Assembly: GCA_947626915.1 (NCBI GenBank)
Contig: CANQUA010000018.1
Span: 1 to 46,263 of the forward strand
DNA length: 46,263 nucleotides
Origin: an uncultured Lachnospiraceae bacterium
GTDB taxonomy: Bacteria > Bacillota > Clostridia > Lachnospirales > Lachnospiraceae
Direction of reading: 5' to 3'
A model generated the notes under the pieces. The model searched no databases, was not told the origin of the DNA, and saw only the letters and a list, made by a program, of their open reading frames with translations. Of the stretch, positions 8,955 through 17,188 are shown piece by piece. A program made the translations under genes and the position numbers. How positions within the stretch are numbered: position 1 is the first letter of the stretch; each line of letters starts with the position of its first letter.

Positions 8955-8983
8955 ATTGGGGACCATACCGCCCCAGTTTTTTT
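8955..8983 (+). terminator. Possible attenuator hairpin in the oppA leader
   Basis: ATTGGGG (8955-8961) and CCCCAGT (8971-8977) pair (one G-U) around a 9-nt loop and run straight into a T7 tract. This is terminator geometry about 35 nt into the predicted transcript and about 190 nt before oppA. The stem is short, so termination would be partial or conditional. Confidence 0.5.
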
Positions 8984-9170
8984 ATGGCTGTTTGCTTTAA
9001 AAATGCGAAACTGTAAAGTACAGAAGCGCCGGTTACCGTTCAGAAGCAAACATTCGATGTACAAGGGCGTACACGGGAGTTTGCCTTTTTGGCGTGACAG
9101 ACGATCTGTACAGAGTGTCTGCGGGTGACAGAGCGGTAAGAGGAAGGAAGAGAAAGAGAGGAGAAAAATT

Positions 9171-11192
9171 ATGTGCAAGAGCAACAAGAGGTGGCTGGCC
9201 CTGCTCCTGGCCGGAGTGATGGCTGCCGGTATGACTGCCTGCGGCAGTCCGGATACGGGGGAGACCACCGGTTCCGGCAGCGGGGAAGCGGAGCGCAGCG
9301 TCTACAGGACCCTGTACGCCAGCGAAGTGACGACGCTGAATTACCTGACCACGGGCCTGACCAACAACTGGTCCATCGGCGCCAATGTCGTGGACAGTTT
9401 GGTGGAGTATGACTGCTACGGCAATCTGATCCCGTCCCTGGCAGAGTCCTGGGAGAGCAATGACGACATGACCGAGTGGACGTTCCACATCCGCAAGGGT
9501 GTCAAGTGGGTGGACAAGGACGGCAAGGAAGTGGCGGATGTGACGGCCCATGACTGGGTCAGCACGGCCCAGTATGTGAACGACGCCCGCCATGATTCCG
9601 ACAACCAGTACATGTATGAGACCGGTTCCGTGATCACCAACGCCCATGAGTATTATGAGTATACCGCCTATCTGCTGGACTGCGAGACCTACGGCATCAC
9701 CCCGGGCGATCCCGAGGGCAAGGATGACGAGGGCAATGTGGTCGAGCCGGTAGCCGAGGTGTCCGCAGATTCCATCGGCGTCAAGGCCACGGACGATTAC
9801 ACCCTGGTCTTCACGCTGGATCAGCCCTGCCCGTTCTTCCTGAGCGTGCTGAGCTACACCACGTTCATGCCGGTGTACGGCCCGTTCCTGGAGGAAAAAG
9901 GCGACGGGTTCGGTCTGGACAACGACAGCCTGCTGTACTGCGGCGCTTACATACTGTCTTCTTTTGAGCCGCAGCAGGAGCGCGTTCTGACGAAGAACCC
10001 GACCTACTGGGATGCCGGAAACGTGTTCATCGATGAGATCCGCGAGACCTACAACGCGGAGGCTTCCAGCATCAGCCTGCAGATGTATATGGACGGCGAG
10101 GTGGACGGCGCCGGGATCGATACCAACCTGCTGGACAGCATGCTGGCCGACGAGAAATACAAGGACCTGATCCACAGCGGCCGCAACGACATTTCCTACA
10201 GCTATTTCTATTCGTTTAACTTTGATCCGCAGTTCGACGCGGAGTACGAGCCGGAGAATTGGAAGATCGCCGTGAACAATGTGAACTTCCGCAAGGCTCT
10301 GGCTGCCGGTCTGGACCGTGTGCGCGCCCTGGCCGCTTATGATCCTTACAATCCGGAGCTGCTGGTCGGCAATACGGTTACGCCCGCTACGTTCGCGGTA
10401 GGCGCGGGCCTGGATTATACCCAGTATCCGGCGCTGAAAGCGTATTCCGACGGGGACAGCTTCGATGCGGATGCGGCTGTGGCGTACGCAAAGCAGGCCC
10501 GGACGGAACTGGAGGCTGCCGGCTGCAAATTCCCGGTCAAGGTCCTGACGGTTTATAACCCCACGACCTCCAACTGGGATTCCGAGTGCCAGATCGTGGA
10601 GCAGCAGCTGGAAGGCCTGCTGGGCAGCGACTTTATCGACATCATCGTTCAGGCGGGACCGGAAACCGGATTCCTGGCTGCGGTCCGCCGTGCCGGCAAA
10701 TATGCGTTTATGAACACCAACTGGGGCGCGGACTATGCGGACCCTCAGACTTATACCGAGCCGTTCGGCCTGGACAACAGCTACGGCAAGTGGGATAAGA
10801 GCGAAGACCCGGCGACAAAAGCGCTGTTCGCCCAGTGGTACGAACTGGTTTACGGCACGGATGCGGCGGTGAAAGAAGGTCTGGCCGTGGATCCGAACAA
10901 CGGAGTTGTGGGCGCGTCGAAGATTTACGACGACGACGCGGCCCGCTATACCGCGTTTGCGGAAGCGGAAGCGCTGCTGATCGACAACGCGATCGTGGTT
11001 CCCTACAAGATCTCCGGCAGCAGCTACACCATCTCCAACCTGAACCCGCTGGAGGGCGAGTACGCTCCTTACGGCGTGGCGCTGCAGCGTTACAAATACC
11101 AGCATTTGTATGACACTTCCATGAGCATGGACGAGTTCAACGCCGTCTATGAGAAGTGGGAGACAGACCGTGCGGCTGCTCTGGCGAAATAA
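9171..11192 (+). CDS. oppA: Oligopeptide ABC transporter substrate-binding lipoprotein
   Basis: The 673-residue product is a family-5 extracellular solute-binding protein (OppA/DppA type). It begins with a signal peptide and lipobox GMTAC (Cys24), then a Ser/Gly linker, then family blocks such as LAESWESNDDMTEWTFHIRKG (the start of the classic SBP_bac_5 signature) and VNFRKALAAGLDR. It is longer than the usual 540-600 residues, with extra loops around 150-200 and 455-520. It captures peptides at the outer face of the membrane and passes them to the OppBC channel. It is first in the operon; the 290-bp gap to oppB contains a long stem-loop that could favour high expression of this subunit. The start follows a GAGGAG site. 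Peptide specificity cannot be read from the sequence. Confidence 0.93.
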   Translation: MCKSNKRWLALLLAGVMAAGMTACGSPDTGETTGSGSGEAERSVYRTLYASEVTTLNYLTTGLTNNWSIGANVVDSLVEYDCYGNLIPSLAESWESNDDMTEWTFHIRKGVKWVDKDGKEVADVTAHDWVSTAQYVNDARHDSDNQYMYETGSVITNAHEYYEYTAYLLDCETYGITPGDPEGKDDEGNVVEPVAEVSADSIGVKATDDYTLVFTLDQPCPFFLSVLSYTTFMPVYGPFLEEKGDGFGLDNDSLLYCGAYILSSFEPQQERVLTKNPTYWDAGNVFIDEIRETYNAEASSISLQMYMDGEVDGAGIDTNLLDSMLADEKYKDLIHSGRNDISYSYFYSFNFDPQFDAEYEPENWKIAVNNVNFRKALAAGLDRVRALAAYDPYNPELLVGNTVTPATFAVGAGLDYTQYPALKAYSDGDSFDADAAVAYAKQARTELEAAGCKFPVKVLTVYNPTTSNWDSECQIVEQQLEGLLGSDFIDIIVQAGPETGFLAAVRRAGKYAFMNTNWGADYADPQTYTEPFGLDNSYGKWDKSEDPATKALFAQWYELVYGTDAAVKEGLAVDPNNGVVGASKIYDDDAARYTAFAEAEALLIDNAIVVPYKISGSSYTISNLNPLEGEYAPYGVALQRYKYQHLYDTSMSMDEFNAVYEKWETDRAAALAK

Positions 11193-11391
11193 TCTGCGTG
11201 CGCTGGCTGCGCGGAGACGCCGGAGAGAACAGTCCGATATGCAGAATCATAATGCCGAAGCTTCTGTGAAATGAGCTTCTGTTCTGAACGCCTGACGCAG
11301 TTTCTGCGAAAAAGACCGGCAGATGCCGGGAGGAAGATCGCGGAAACGCGCCGGGCGGGAGGAACCGTTCCGTTTTGCGGCAGATCGGGTC

Positions 11392-11457
11392 ATGCGGTTT
11401 TACCGGATCGTCTGTGGCGGTGTCGATGCCGCCAGGGATAATCCGGTAAAACCGTAT
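11392..11457 (+). promoter_or_regulatory. Long stem-loop between oppA and oppB
   Basis: CGGTTTTACCGGAT (11395-11408) pairs perfectly with ATCCGGTAAAACCG (11441-11454) and can extend three more pairs. Inside is a second stem, TGGCGG with CCGCCA. No T-run follows, so it is not a standard terminator. It suits an mRNA-stabilising or processing element that uncouples oppA levels from the rest. No other convincing feature was seen in 11193-11482. Confidence 0.7.
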
Positions 11458-11482
11458 TATAAACAGGAAAGGAGAGGGCCTA

Positions 11483-12436
11483 TTGGCAAAATATATTACC
11501 AAGCGTGTGCTTCACGCCATTTTTACGCTTCTGATCGTCATCTGTATCGTGTTTGTGCTGCTTCGCCAGATGCCCATTGAGGGTTATTTCAATAATATTG
11601 ATAAGCTGACGGAGGCGCAGGTGCAGGCAGGTCTGACCCGGCTGGGACTGACCCGGCCGCTGCCGGTGCAGATCTTCAATTATTTAAAGCAGGTTCTTCT
11701 GGAAGGCAATCTGGGAACTTCCAATAAGTTCCGCGAGGGGTATTCCATCGCCAAGATCGTGGCGTCCAAAGCTCCTATCTCGATTAAGCTGGGACTGATA
11801 AGCCTGGGCGTCTCCCTGGTCGCGGGCATGTCCCTGGGCATTCTGATGGCCAGGTCCACCCGCACCAAATGGAAAGCCTGGGATAAGTTCGGCACGGTTT
11901 TTATCGTGGTGATACAGGCGGTGCCGTCGGCAGTCTATCATCTGCTGATCCAGCTTTACGGCAGCGATCTTCTGGGAGTTTCGATGCTTTTTAAGGAGAG
12001 CGATCTGAAAACCTGGATCCTGCCGATCTTCTCTCTTTCCATCGGAAGCATTGCTTATTATGCCATGTGGCTGCGCCGTTATATGGTGGACGAGGCCAAT
12101 AAGGACTATATCCGCCTGGCCCGCGCCAAGGGAGTACCTTCCGGACGCATCAGCCGGAATCACGTATTCCGCAATGCGGTGGTGCCGTTGGTGCAGTATC
12201 TGCCCAATTCGATCCTGCTGACGCTGGTGGGCTCCCTGTATGTGGAGAGTCTCTATTCGATCCCCGGCATGGGCGGCCTGCTGATCCAGGTGATCAAGCT
12301 GCAGGATAATACCATGGTGCAGGCGTTGGTGCTGATCTACTCGGCAATCTCCGTGCTGGGGCTTCTGCTGGGCGACATCGCCATGGCGCTGGCGGATCCA
12401 CGCATCAGTTTTGTGAAGAAAGAAGGTGCGCGCTGA
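11483..12436 (+). CDS. oppB: Peptide ABC transporter permease, OppB type
   Basis: The 317-residue inner-membrane permease begins AKYITKRVLHAIFTLLIVICIVF, the standard OppB/DppB first helix. It shows about six membrane spans and carries the cytoplasmic EAA-type loop YIRLARAKGVPSGRI, which docks onto the ATPases, and a final VESLYSIPGMGGLL block typical of the family. Translation appears to start at TTG 11483, directly after AGGAAAGGAG; no suitable ATG lies nearby. It overlaps the oppC start by one base (TGATG), so the two are translationally coupled. Confidence 0.94.
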   Translation: MAKYITKRVLHAIFTLLIVICIVFVLLRQMPIEGYFNNIDKLTEAQVQAGLTRLGLTRPLPVQIFNYLKQVLLEGNLGTSNKFREGYSIAKIVASKAPISIKLGLISLGVSLVAGMSLGILMARSTRTKWKAWDKFGTVFIVVIQAVPSAVYHLLIQLYGSDLLGVSMLFKESDLKTWILPIFSLSIGSIAYYAMWLRRYMVDEANKDYIRLARAKGVPSGRISRNHVFRNAVVPLVQYLPNSILLTLVGSLYVESLYSIPGMGGLLIQVIKLQDNTMVQALVLIYSAISVLGLLLGDIAMALADPRISFVKKEGAR

Positions 12437-13464
12437 TGACATTGAGAGGAATGAAAGAAGAGAAGCTGCAGAACGCCCTGGAACAGCAGATGAAAGAACA
12501 GCTGAATCCGGCGGAGGCATGGGAACGGCTGCCGGAGGAGGAACTTTTCACGCCAGCCGGTTTTGACCGCGAGGCGGCGGAACGGGGAGGCTATTCCAAT
12601 TATTCCTACTGGGGAGCTACCCTGCGGGCGTTTTTTAAGAACAAAGCGGCGGTATTTTTCCTGTGCGTGATCGTGGGGGTGCTTCTGTTTACGTTTGTCC
12701 AGCCGTTTCTGCCCAATCAGCACAGCCCCAAGACCATTTACGACGATCCGGCGACGGGACGGCAGTATATCAATCATCCGCCGGATGAGGAATTCTGGTT
12801 CGGCACCAACGCCATCGGTCAGGATCTGTGGGCCAGGACCTGGGCCGGCACCCGCACTTCGCTGGGAATCGGGTTTGCGGTAGCCTGCTTCGAGGCGCTG
12901 TTCGGAGCTCTGATCGGGACTCTGTGGGGCTATGTGCGGAAGCTGGATTCCCTGTTTACGGAGATTTACAATATATTCGACAATATTCCGCAGACGCTGA
13001 TCCTGATTCTGGTATCCTACATCATGCGGCCGGGCATCGGAACGATCATCTTCGCCCTGTGTCTGACCGGCTGGCTGGGCATGGCCCGCTTCATCAGGAA
13101 CCAGATCGTGATCATCCGCGACCGGGATTATAACCTGGCATCCCGTACCCTGGGCGTCAGCACCGGCAGGATTATCACAAAGAACCTGCTGCCCTACCTG
13201 GTGTCGGTGATCGCGCTGCGCATTTCCCTGGCGATCCCGTCGGCCATCGGCAATGAGGTGTTCGTCACCTATATCGGGATCGGACTTCCGACGGACATCC
13301 CGTCTTTGGGCAATCTGGTCCAGGCGGGCCGCGTGCTGATGAGCCAGGCGTCCCTGCGGTATCAGCTTTTATTCCCGACGGCAGTTCTGGCGGTGATCAC
13401 GATCTCCATGTATATTGTCGGCAATTCCTTCGCGGATGCCGCCGATCCAAAGAACCATGTATAG
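12436..13464 (+). CDS. oppC: Peptide ABC transporter permease, OppC type
   Basis: The 342-residue product has a long cytosolic N-terminal extension (about 65 residues) before the first helix (AVFFLCVIVGVLLFTFV). It then has FGTNAIGQDLWARTWAGTRTS, the OppC family block, and the EAA-type loop around ASRTLGVSTGRIITKNLLP. It pairs with OppB to form the channel. It starts on the stop codon of oppB. About 78 bp separate it from oppD. Confidence 0.94.
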   Translation: MTLRGMKEEKLQNALEQQMKEQLNPAEAWERLPEEELFTPAGFDREAAERGGYSNYSYWGATLRAFFKNKAAVFFLCVIVGVLLFTFVQPFLPNQHSPKTIYDDPATGRQYINHPPDEEFWFGTNAIGQDLWARTWAGTRTSLGIGFAVACFEALFGALIGTLWGYVRKLDSLFTEIYNIFDNIPQTLILILVSYIMRPGIGTIIFALCLTGWLGMARFIRNQIVIIRDRDYNLASRTLGVSTGRIITKNLLPYLVSVIALRISLAIPSAIGNEVFVTYIGIGLPTDIPSLGNLVQAGRVLMSQASLRYQLLFPTAVLAVITISMYIVGNSFADAADPKNHV

Positions 13465-13542
13465 GGGGAGGCCCCATGTTTTCCGACGAAATGGCAGGTC
13501 CGCGGGGCGGGCATGCCGCTGTCTTGACGAGGGAGGGCGGGA

Positions 13543-14817
13543 ATGATGAAACAACGTGTGGAACCGTTACTTTCGGTTCGTGACCTGAATTTTAAATTTA
13601 CGCTGCGGGGCCAGGTGCTTCACGCCCTTCGGGACATTTCTCTGGATGTGTATCCCGGCGAGAGCCTGGCGATCGTGGGAGAATCCGGTTCCGGAAAGAG
13701 CGTTTTTGTCAAATGCCTCATGGGCTTGAATGACCAGAACGGCTATGTGGAGAGCGGCAGCATCGAGTACGGCGGCAAGGAACTGACGCTTCTGAAAACG
13801 GACGCGGACTGGAAGAGCATCCGCGGCAGCAGGATCGCGATGGTGCTGCAGGATCCGATGACCAGTCTGAATCCGCTGAAGACCATCGGCTGGCAGATCC
13901 GGGAAGCGGTGGAGCTGCACCAGAACCTGAAAGGAGCCGAGGCGCAGAAGGCGGTTTATGAGATTCTGGAGGAGGTAGGCATTTCCGATCCGCAGCGGCG
14001 GGCGAAGCAGTATCCCCACGAATTTTCCGGCGGTATGCGGCAGCGGGTGGTCATCGCCATAGCCATGGCCTGCAGGCCGGAGATTCTGATCTGCGATGAG
14101 CCGACCACGGCTTTGGATGTGACGATCCAGGCGCAGATCCTGAAACTGATCCATCAGATGCAGGAAAAATACAATCTGACGACGATTTATATTACCCACG
14201 ACCTGGGCGTGGTGGCCAATGTGGCCGACCGGATCGCGGTTATGTACGCGGGCGAGATCGTGGAGGTGGGAACCAGCGACGAGATCTTCTATGATCCGCG
14301 CCATCCCTATACCTGGGCGCTGCTTTCCAGCCTGCCGCAGCTGGGCATGAAAGGGCAGCCGCTGTATTCCATTGAAGGGACGCCGCCCAATCTGTTCCGC
14401 GAGGTGAAAGGCGATGCGTTTGCGCCCAGGAACCCCAGGGCGCTGAAGATCGATTTTGTGAAGAGGCCGCCGATGTTTGCGGTGAGCCCCACCCACTGTG
14501 CCAGAACCTGGCTTCTGGATCCGCGGGCGCCGAAGGTGGAGCCGCCGGAGCATATCCTGGCGCTGCGGGAGCGGGGCAGGGACCTGGTGGAGAAAGCGGC
14601 CGCCGGGGGCATGGCGGCGACGGGAGCCGCCGGGAGTCTGACGGAGGAAGAATTGCCCCCGAACGCGGACTGGCCGGTTCCGGGAAATGAACCGGACGGC
14701 CTCGCACGGGAAACGACAGGACCCTTTGGAGAGATACCGGACAGACGGGCAGGCGGTTCCGGGGCAAAAGCAGCAGATACGCAGGCAGTCGGGGAGAAAA
14801 AAGGAGGTGACCGCTGA
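13543..14817 (+). CDS. oppD: Peptide ABC transporter ATPase, OppD type, with long C-terminal tail
   Basis: The 424-residue ATPase shows Walker A (GESGSGKS), Q-loop ([11 protein letters not shown]), signature (FSGGMRQR), Walker B ([13 protein letters not shown]) and the H-loop (YITHDLGVV). The oligopeptide-transporter C-terminal region follows ([15 protein letters not shown], then [18 protein letters not shown]) and normally ends the protein near 340-350 residues. Here about 80 further residues follow, rich in Ala, Gly, Glu and Pro (for example [14 protein letters not shown]), with no recognisable domain. It powers transport together with OppF at the inner face of the membrane. The stop overlaps the oppF start by one base. 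The start has a GGGAGGGCGGG site. Confidence 0.94.
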   Translation: MMKQRVEPLLSVRDLNFKFTLRGQVLHALRDISLDVYPGESLAIVGESGSGKSVFVKCLMGLNDQNGYVESGSIEYGGKELTLLKTDADWKSIRGSRIAMVLQDPMTSLNPLKTIGWQIREAVELHQNLKGAEAQKAVYEILEEVGISDPQRRAKQYPHEFSGGMRQRVVIAIAMACRPEILICDEPTTALDVTIQAQILKLIHQMQEKYNLTTIYITHDLGVVANVADRIAVMYAGEIVEVGTSDEIFYDPRHPYTWALLSSLPQLGMKGQPLYSIEGTPPNLFREVKGDAFAPRNPRALKIDFVKRPPMFAVSPTHCARTWLLDPRAPKVEPPEHILALRERGRDLVEKAAAGGMAATGAAGSLTEEELPPNADWPVPGNEPDGLARETTGPFGEIPDRRAGGSGAKAADTQAVGEKKGGDR

Positions 14818-15764
14818 TGGCAGCAACGACGCAGAATACCCGTGAAAAAATGCTGGAGGTCGATCACATCAGCGTTCATTTCGGCAGGAAGCGCCATCCT
14901 TTTATAGCGGTCGACAACGTTTCGTTCGATATTTATAAAGGGGAGACCTTTGGCCTGGTAGGGGAATCCGGCTCCGGCAAGACCACCATCGGCCGCGCGA
15001 TCATCCGCGCCAACGCGCTGGCGTCGGGAGAGATCCGCCTGGACGGGAAGCGCATTTCCGGGAAGCTGTCGGCGGAGGACGATCGGCAGGTGACCCGCGA
15101 CGTGCAGATGATTTTCCAGGATCCCATGGATTCCCTGAATGAACGGGCGAAGGTGGGCTATATCGTGTCCGAAGGCTTGTATGCGCCCGGACGGAAGGTC
15201 AGCGAGGAGGAGCGCCGCCGCCTGGTGGACAAGGCGCTGCTGGACGTGGGGCTTTTGCCGGAATTTGCCAGCCGGTTCCCTCATGAGTTTTCCGGGGGCC
15301 AGAGACAGCGCATCGGCATCGCGCGGGCGCTGATTCTGAATCCGAAATTCATTGTGGCGGACGAACCGATTTCCGCGCTGGACGTGTCGATCCGCGCGCA
15401 GGTGCTGAACCTGCTTTCGGCGCTTCAGAAAGAGCATGGGCTGACCTATTTGTTCATAGCCCATGATCTGTCGGTGGTGCGCTTCATCTGCGACCGGATC
15501 GCTGTGATCCATAAGGGGCACATCGTGGAGCTGGCCGAAAGCGAGAAATTATTCGCTCATCCGCTGCACCCCTATACGAAAGCGCTTCTGTCCGCGATCC
15601 CGCAGCCGGATCCGATTGTGGAGCGCAATAAGAAGCTTTTGGTTTACGATCCGTCCTGCCACGATTATTCCACGGACGGACCGGTGTGGACGGAGATCGA
15701 GGAAGATCATTTCGTGCTGGGCAATCAGAAAGAGCTGGAACAGTACAGAAAAGAGATCGGCTGA
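14817..15764 (+). CDS. oppF: Peptide ABC transporter ATPase, OppF type
   Basis: The 315-residue ATPase is the partner of OppD. It shows Walker A (GESGSGKTT), the Q-loop ([15 protein letters not shown]), signature ([15 protein letters not shown]), Walker B ([13 protein letters not shown]) and H-loop (FIAHDLSVV). The C-terminus ([16 protein letters not shown], then VYDPSCHDY) is standard for OppF. It is the last gene of the operon; a large inverted repeat lies 35 bp beyond its stop. Confidence 0.95.
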   Translation: MAATTQNTREKMLEVDHISVHFGRKRHPFIAVDNVSFDIYKGETFGLVGESGSGKTTIGRAIIRANALASGEIRLDGKRISGKLSAEDDRQVTRDVQMIFQDPMDSLNERAKVGYIVSEGLYAPGRKVSEEERRRLVDKALLDVGLLPEFASRFPHEFSGGQRQRIGIARALILNPKFIVADEPISALDVSIRAQVLNLLSALQKEHGLTYLFIAHDLSVVRFICDRIAVIHKGHIVELAESEKLFAHPLHPYTKALLSAIPQPDPIVERNKKLLVYDPSCHDYSTDGPVWTEIEEDHFVLGNQKELEQYRKEIG

Positions 15765-15798
15765 CCCGGGGAGGGTGGCCTTTGCATGATGGTACGCA

Positions 15799-15852
15799 AA
15801 ACAGGCGTCCGGACGCCCTTCGAGTGGAAGGAGGACATCCGGACGCCTGTTT
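15799..15852. terminator. Inverted repeat between the convergent opp operon and LacI gene
   Basis: AAACAGGCGTCCGGA (15799-15813) and TCCGGACGCCTGTTT (15838-15852) are perfect 15-bp arms. The loop contains a smaller hairpin (CCTTC/GAAGG). The leftward transcript would end in CCTGTTTTG, the rightward one in CTGTTTCGG, so it probably acts as a two-way transcription barrier, although the T-runs are weak. The remaining bases to 16019 show no clear feature. Confidence 0.6.
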
Positions 15853-16019
15853 CGGCGTTGTCAGATCATTCGGTCAGAAAGAGAATCCTGCGTGTCTGCA
15901 CAGGACGCTTCACAATGTGTTTGCCGCGCCGGCAGCGGAGAAAAATCTTTTGGCCGTATACGGCGTTTCGGGCGCCGGCAGCAGCGCTTCAGCCGGATGC
16001 AGAGCCGGAAGCCGCAGGT

Positions 16020-17024
16020 TCACGGGTCTGTCGTCTGCCGCCGGACAAATTCTGCCGCGATCGTAGTTTTCTTCGCAACGTTTTCTTCCCCTCCGAGAAT
16101 CTTCATCAGGCTCCTGACCGCGGCGGTGCAGAGGGCCTCTACTTTGGTATCCACGGAAGAAATCTCCGGGTCTGTGCAGCGGGAGAGAGTTGAATTGTTG
16201 TATCCCACGACGGCAAGCTGCTTCGGAACGGCCAAACCTTTGGCGTGGGCATATTTGACTGCTCCTACGGCCAGAGAATCGTCGGAGGTCATGACCGCGT
16301 CAAAGGCGACGCCGGAATCGTCCAGCGAGAGCAGTAGCTCTTTCGCCTGGCCGGGATCCTTGTCGCAGCGGCGGATCAGTTCCCCGCGCACCGGAAGCCC
16401 GTGGGCGTTCAGGGCATCCTCGTAGCCCTGCCGCTTGTTGACGCCGCTGTAAGAGTGGCTGGAGTACAGGTACAGAATGCGTTTCCTGCCGGAGCGGATC
16501 AGCCGGCCGGCTGTTTCATACATGGCTGCATGATCGTCGCAGACGGTGCTGTAGATGCCGGGCGCGTCCAGGAAACAATTGATCAGCATGATCGGAAGGC
16601 CGGCGGCCGCTTCGGTCAGATAAGCGTTGTCCTCCGGATTCATTTCAATAAATTTGGAGCCTGCCAGGATCATGGCGTCTACGCGTTTGGACAGCAGCAG
16701 CTCAAAATACTGACGCTTGCGGGACAGGGAGGCGCCGGTGCAGGAGAGAATGGCGTCATAACCGCAGCCGCGCAGTTCCCGTTCCAGGAAATAGATCGCG
16801 CTGGCCAGGTACGGGTCGGAAGAATCCGAGCACATGATGCCGACGGTCTTCATCGTGTCCAGACCGAGTCCCCGCGCAAAGATATTGGGTTTATAACCCA
16901 GTTCTTCCATGACCGCCAGGATCCGGATGCGGGTCTTTTCACTGACGTTGGGGCTGCCGTTGAGAACGCGGGAAACCGTGGCAATGGACACGCCGGCCCG
17001 TGCGGAAACGTCGTAAATATTCAT
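16020..17024 (-). CDS. LacI/GalR-family transcriptional regulator
   Basis: The 334-residue repressor starts with the family DNA-binding domain (MNIYDVSARAGVSIATVSRV, then LNGSPNVSEKTR) and hinge (LGYKPNIFARGL). A periplasmic-binding-protein-like sensor domain follows (VGIMCSDSSDPYLASAI; FDAVMTSDDSLAVGAVKYA; VVGYNNSTLSRCTDPEISSV). I place the start at ATG 17024 because the HTH begins there and GGAGGC lies 7 nt upstream; a longer open frame to 17099 would read through the promoter. The ligand is unknown; most relatives sense sugars. It converges with the opp operon, but no matching operator was seen at the opp promoter, so it may regulate itself and distant targets. Confidence 0.94.
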   Translation of the reverse strand: MNIYDVSARAGVSIATVSRVLNGSPNVSEKTRIRILAVMEELGYKPNIFARGLGLDTMKTVGIMCSDSSDPYLASAIYFLERELRGCGYDAILSCTGASLSRKRQYFELLLSKRVDAMILAGSKFIEMNPEDNAYLTEAAAGLPIMLINCFLDAPGIYSTVCDDHAAMYETAGRLIRSGRKRILYLYSSHSYSGVNKRQGYEDALNAHGLPVRGELIRRCDKDPGQAKELLLSLDDSGVAFDAVMTSDDSLAVGAVKYAHAKGLAVPKQLAVVGYNNSTLSRCTDPEISSVDTKVEALCTAAVRSLMKILGGEENVAKKTTIAAEFVRRQTTDP

Positions 17025-17046
17025 GGACCTGCCTCCTTTTCCGAAT

Positions 17047-17060
17047 TGTAAGCGCTTACA
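17047..17060. promoter_or_regulatory. LacI-type operator on the regulator's own promoter
   Basis: TGTAAGCGCTTACA is a perfect 14-bp palindrome with the central CG expected for LacI/CcpA-class proteins. It lies just downstream of the -10 box and before the ribosome site, a position that would block transcription, hence autorepression. A cre site for CcpA would look similar. Confidence 0.75.
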
Positions 17061-17070
17061 TCCTGAATCT

Positions 17071-17099
17071 ATTATAATGGGACGGCGGTGAAAATGCAA
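17071..17099 (-). promoter_or_regulatory. Promoter of the LacI-family gene
   Basis: On the minus strand, TTGCAT (17099-17094), 17 bp, and a perfect TATAAT (17076-17071). Confidence 0.75.
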
Positions 17100-17139
17100 G
17101 CGGTATTGCCGGGGAATCGGGGCAAACTTATAAAAGGGA

Positions 17140-17168
17140 TTGAATAATCGCCGCCCGGATGATAAAAT
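17140..17168 (+). promoter_or_regulatory. Promoter candidate for the PD-(D/E)XK gene
   Basis: TTGAAT (17140-17145), 17 bp, and TAAAAT (17163-17168), 20 bp before the start codon. The mRNA would have a very short leader with AAAAGGGGG. Confidence 0.6.
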
Positions 17169-17188
17169 AAAAGAAAAGGGGGAGTAAG

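Noticed and set aside
9057-9073. TGTAC...GTACA inverted repeat in the oppA leader as a regulator site
   Set aside because: The arms are only 5 bp, the centre does not resemble the LacI-class operator found nearby, and chance is likely.
9033-11105. 690-codon open frame opposite oppA
   Set aside because: oppA has signal, lipobox and family motifs; the opposite frame is a codon-bias artefact of GC-rich coding sequence.
13567-14826. 419-codon open frame opposite oppD
   Set aside because: OppD carries all ATPase motifs on the plus strand; the reverse frame shows no domain.
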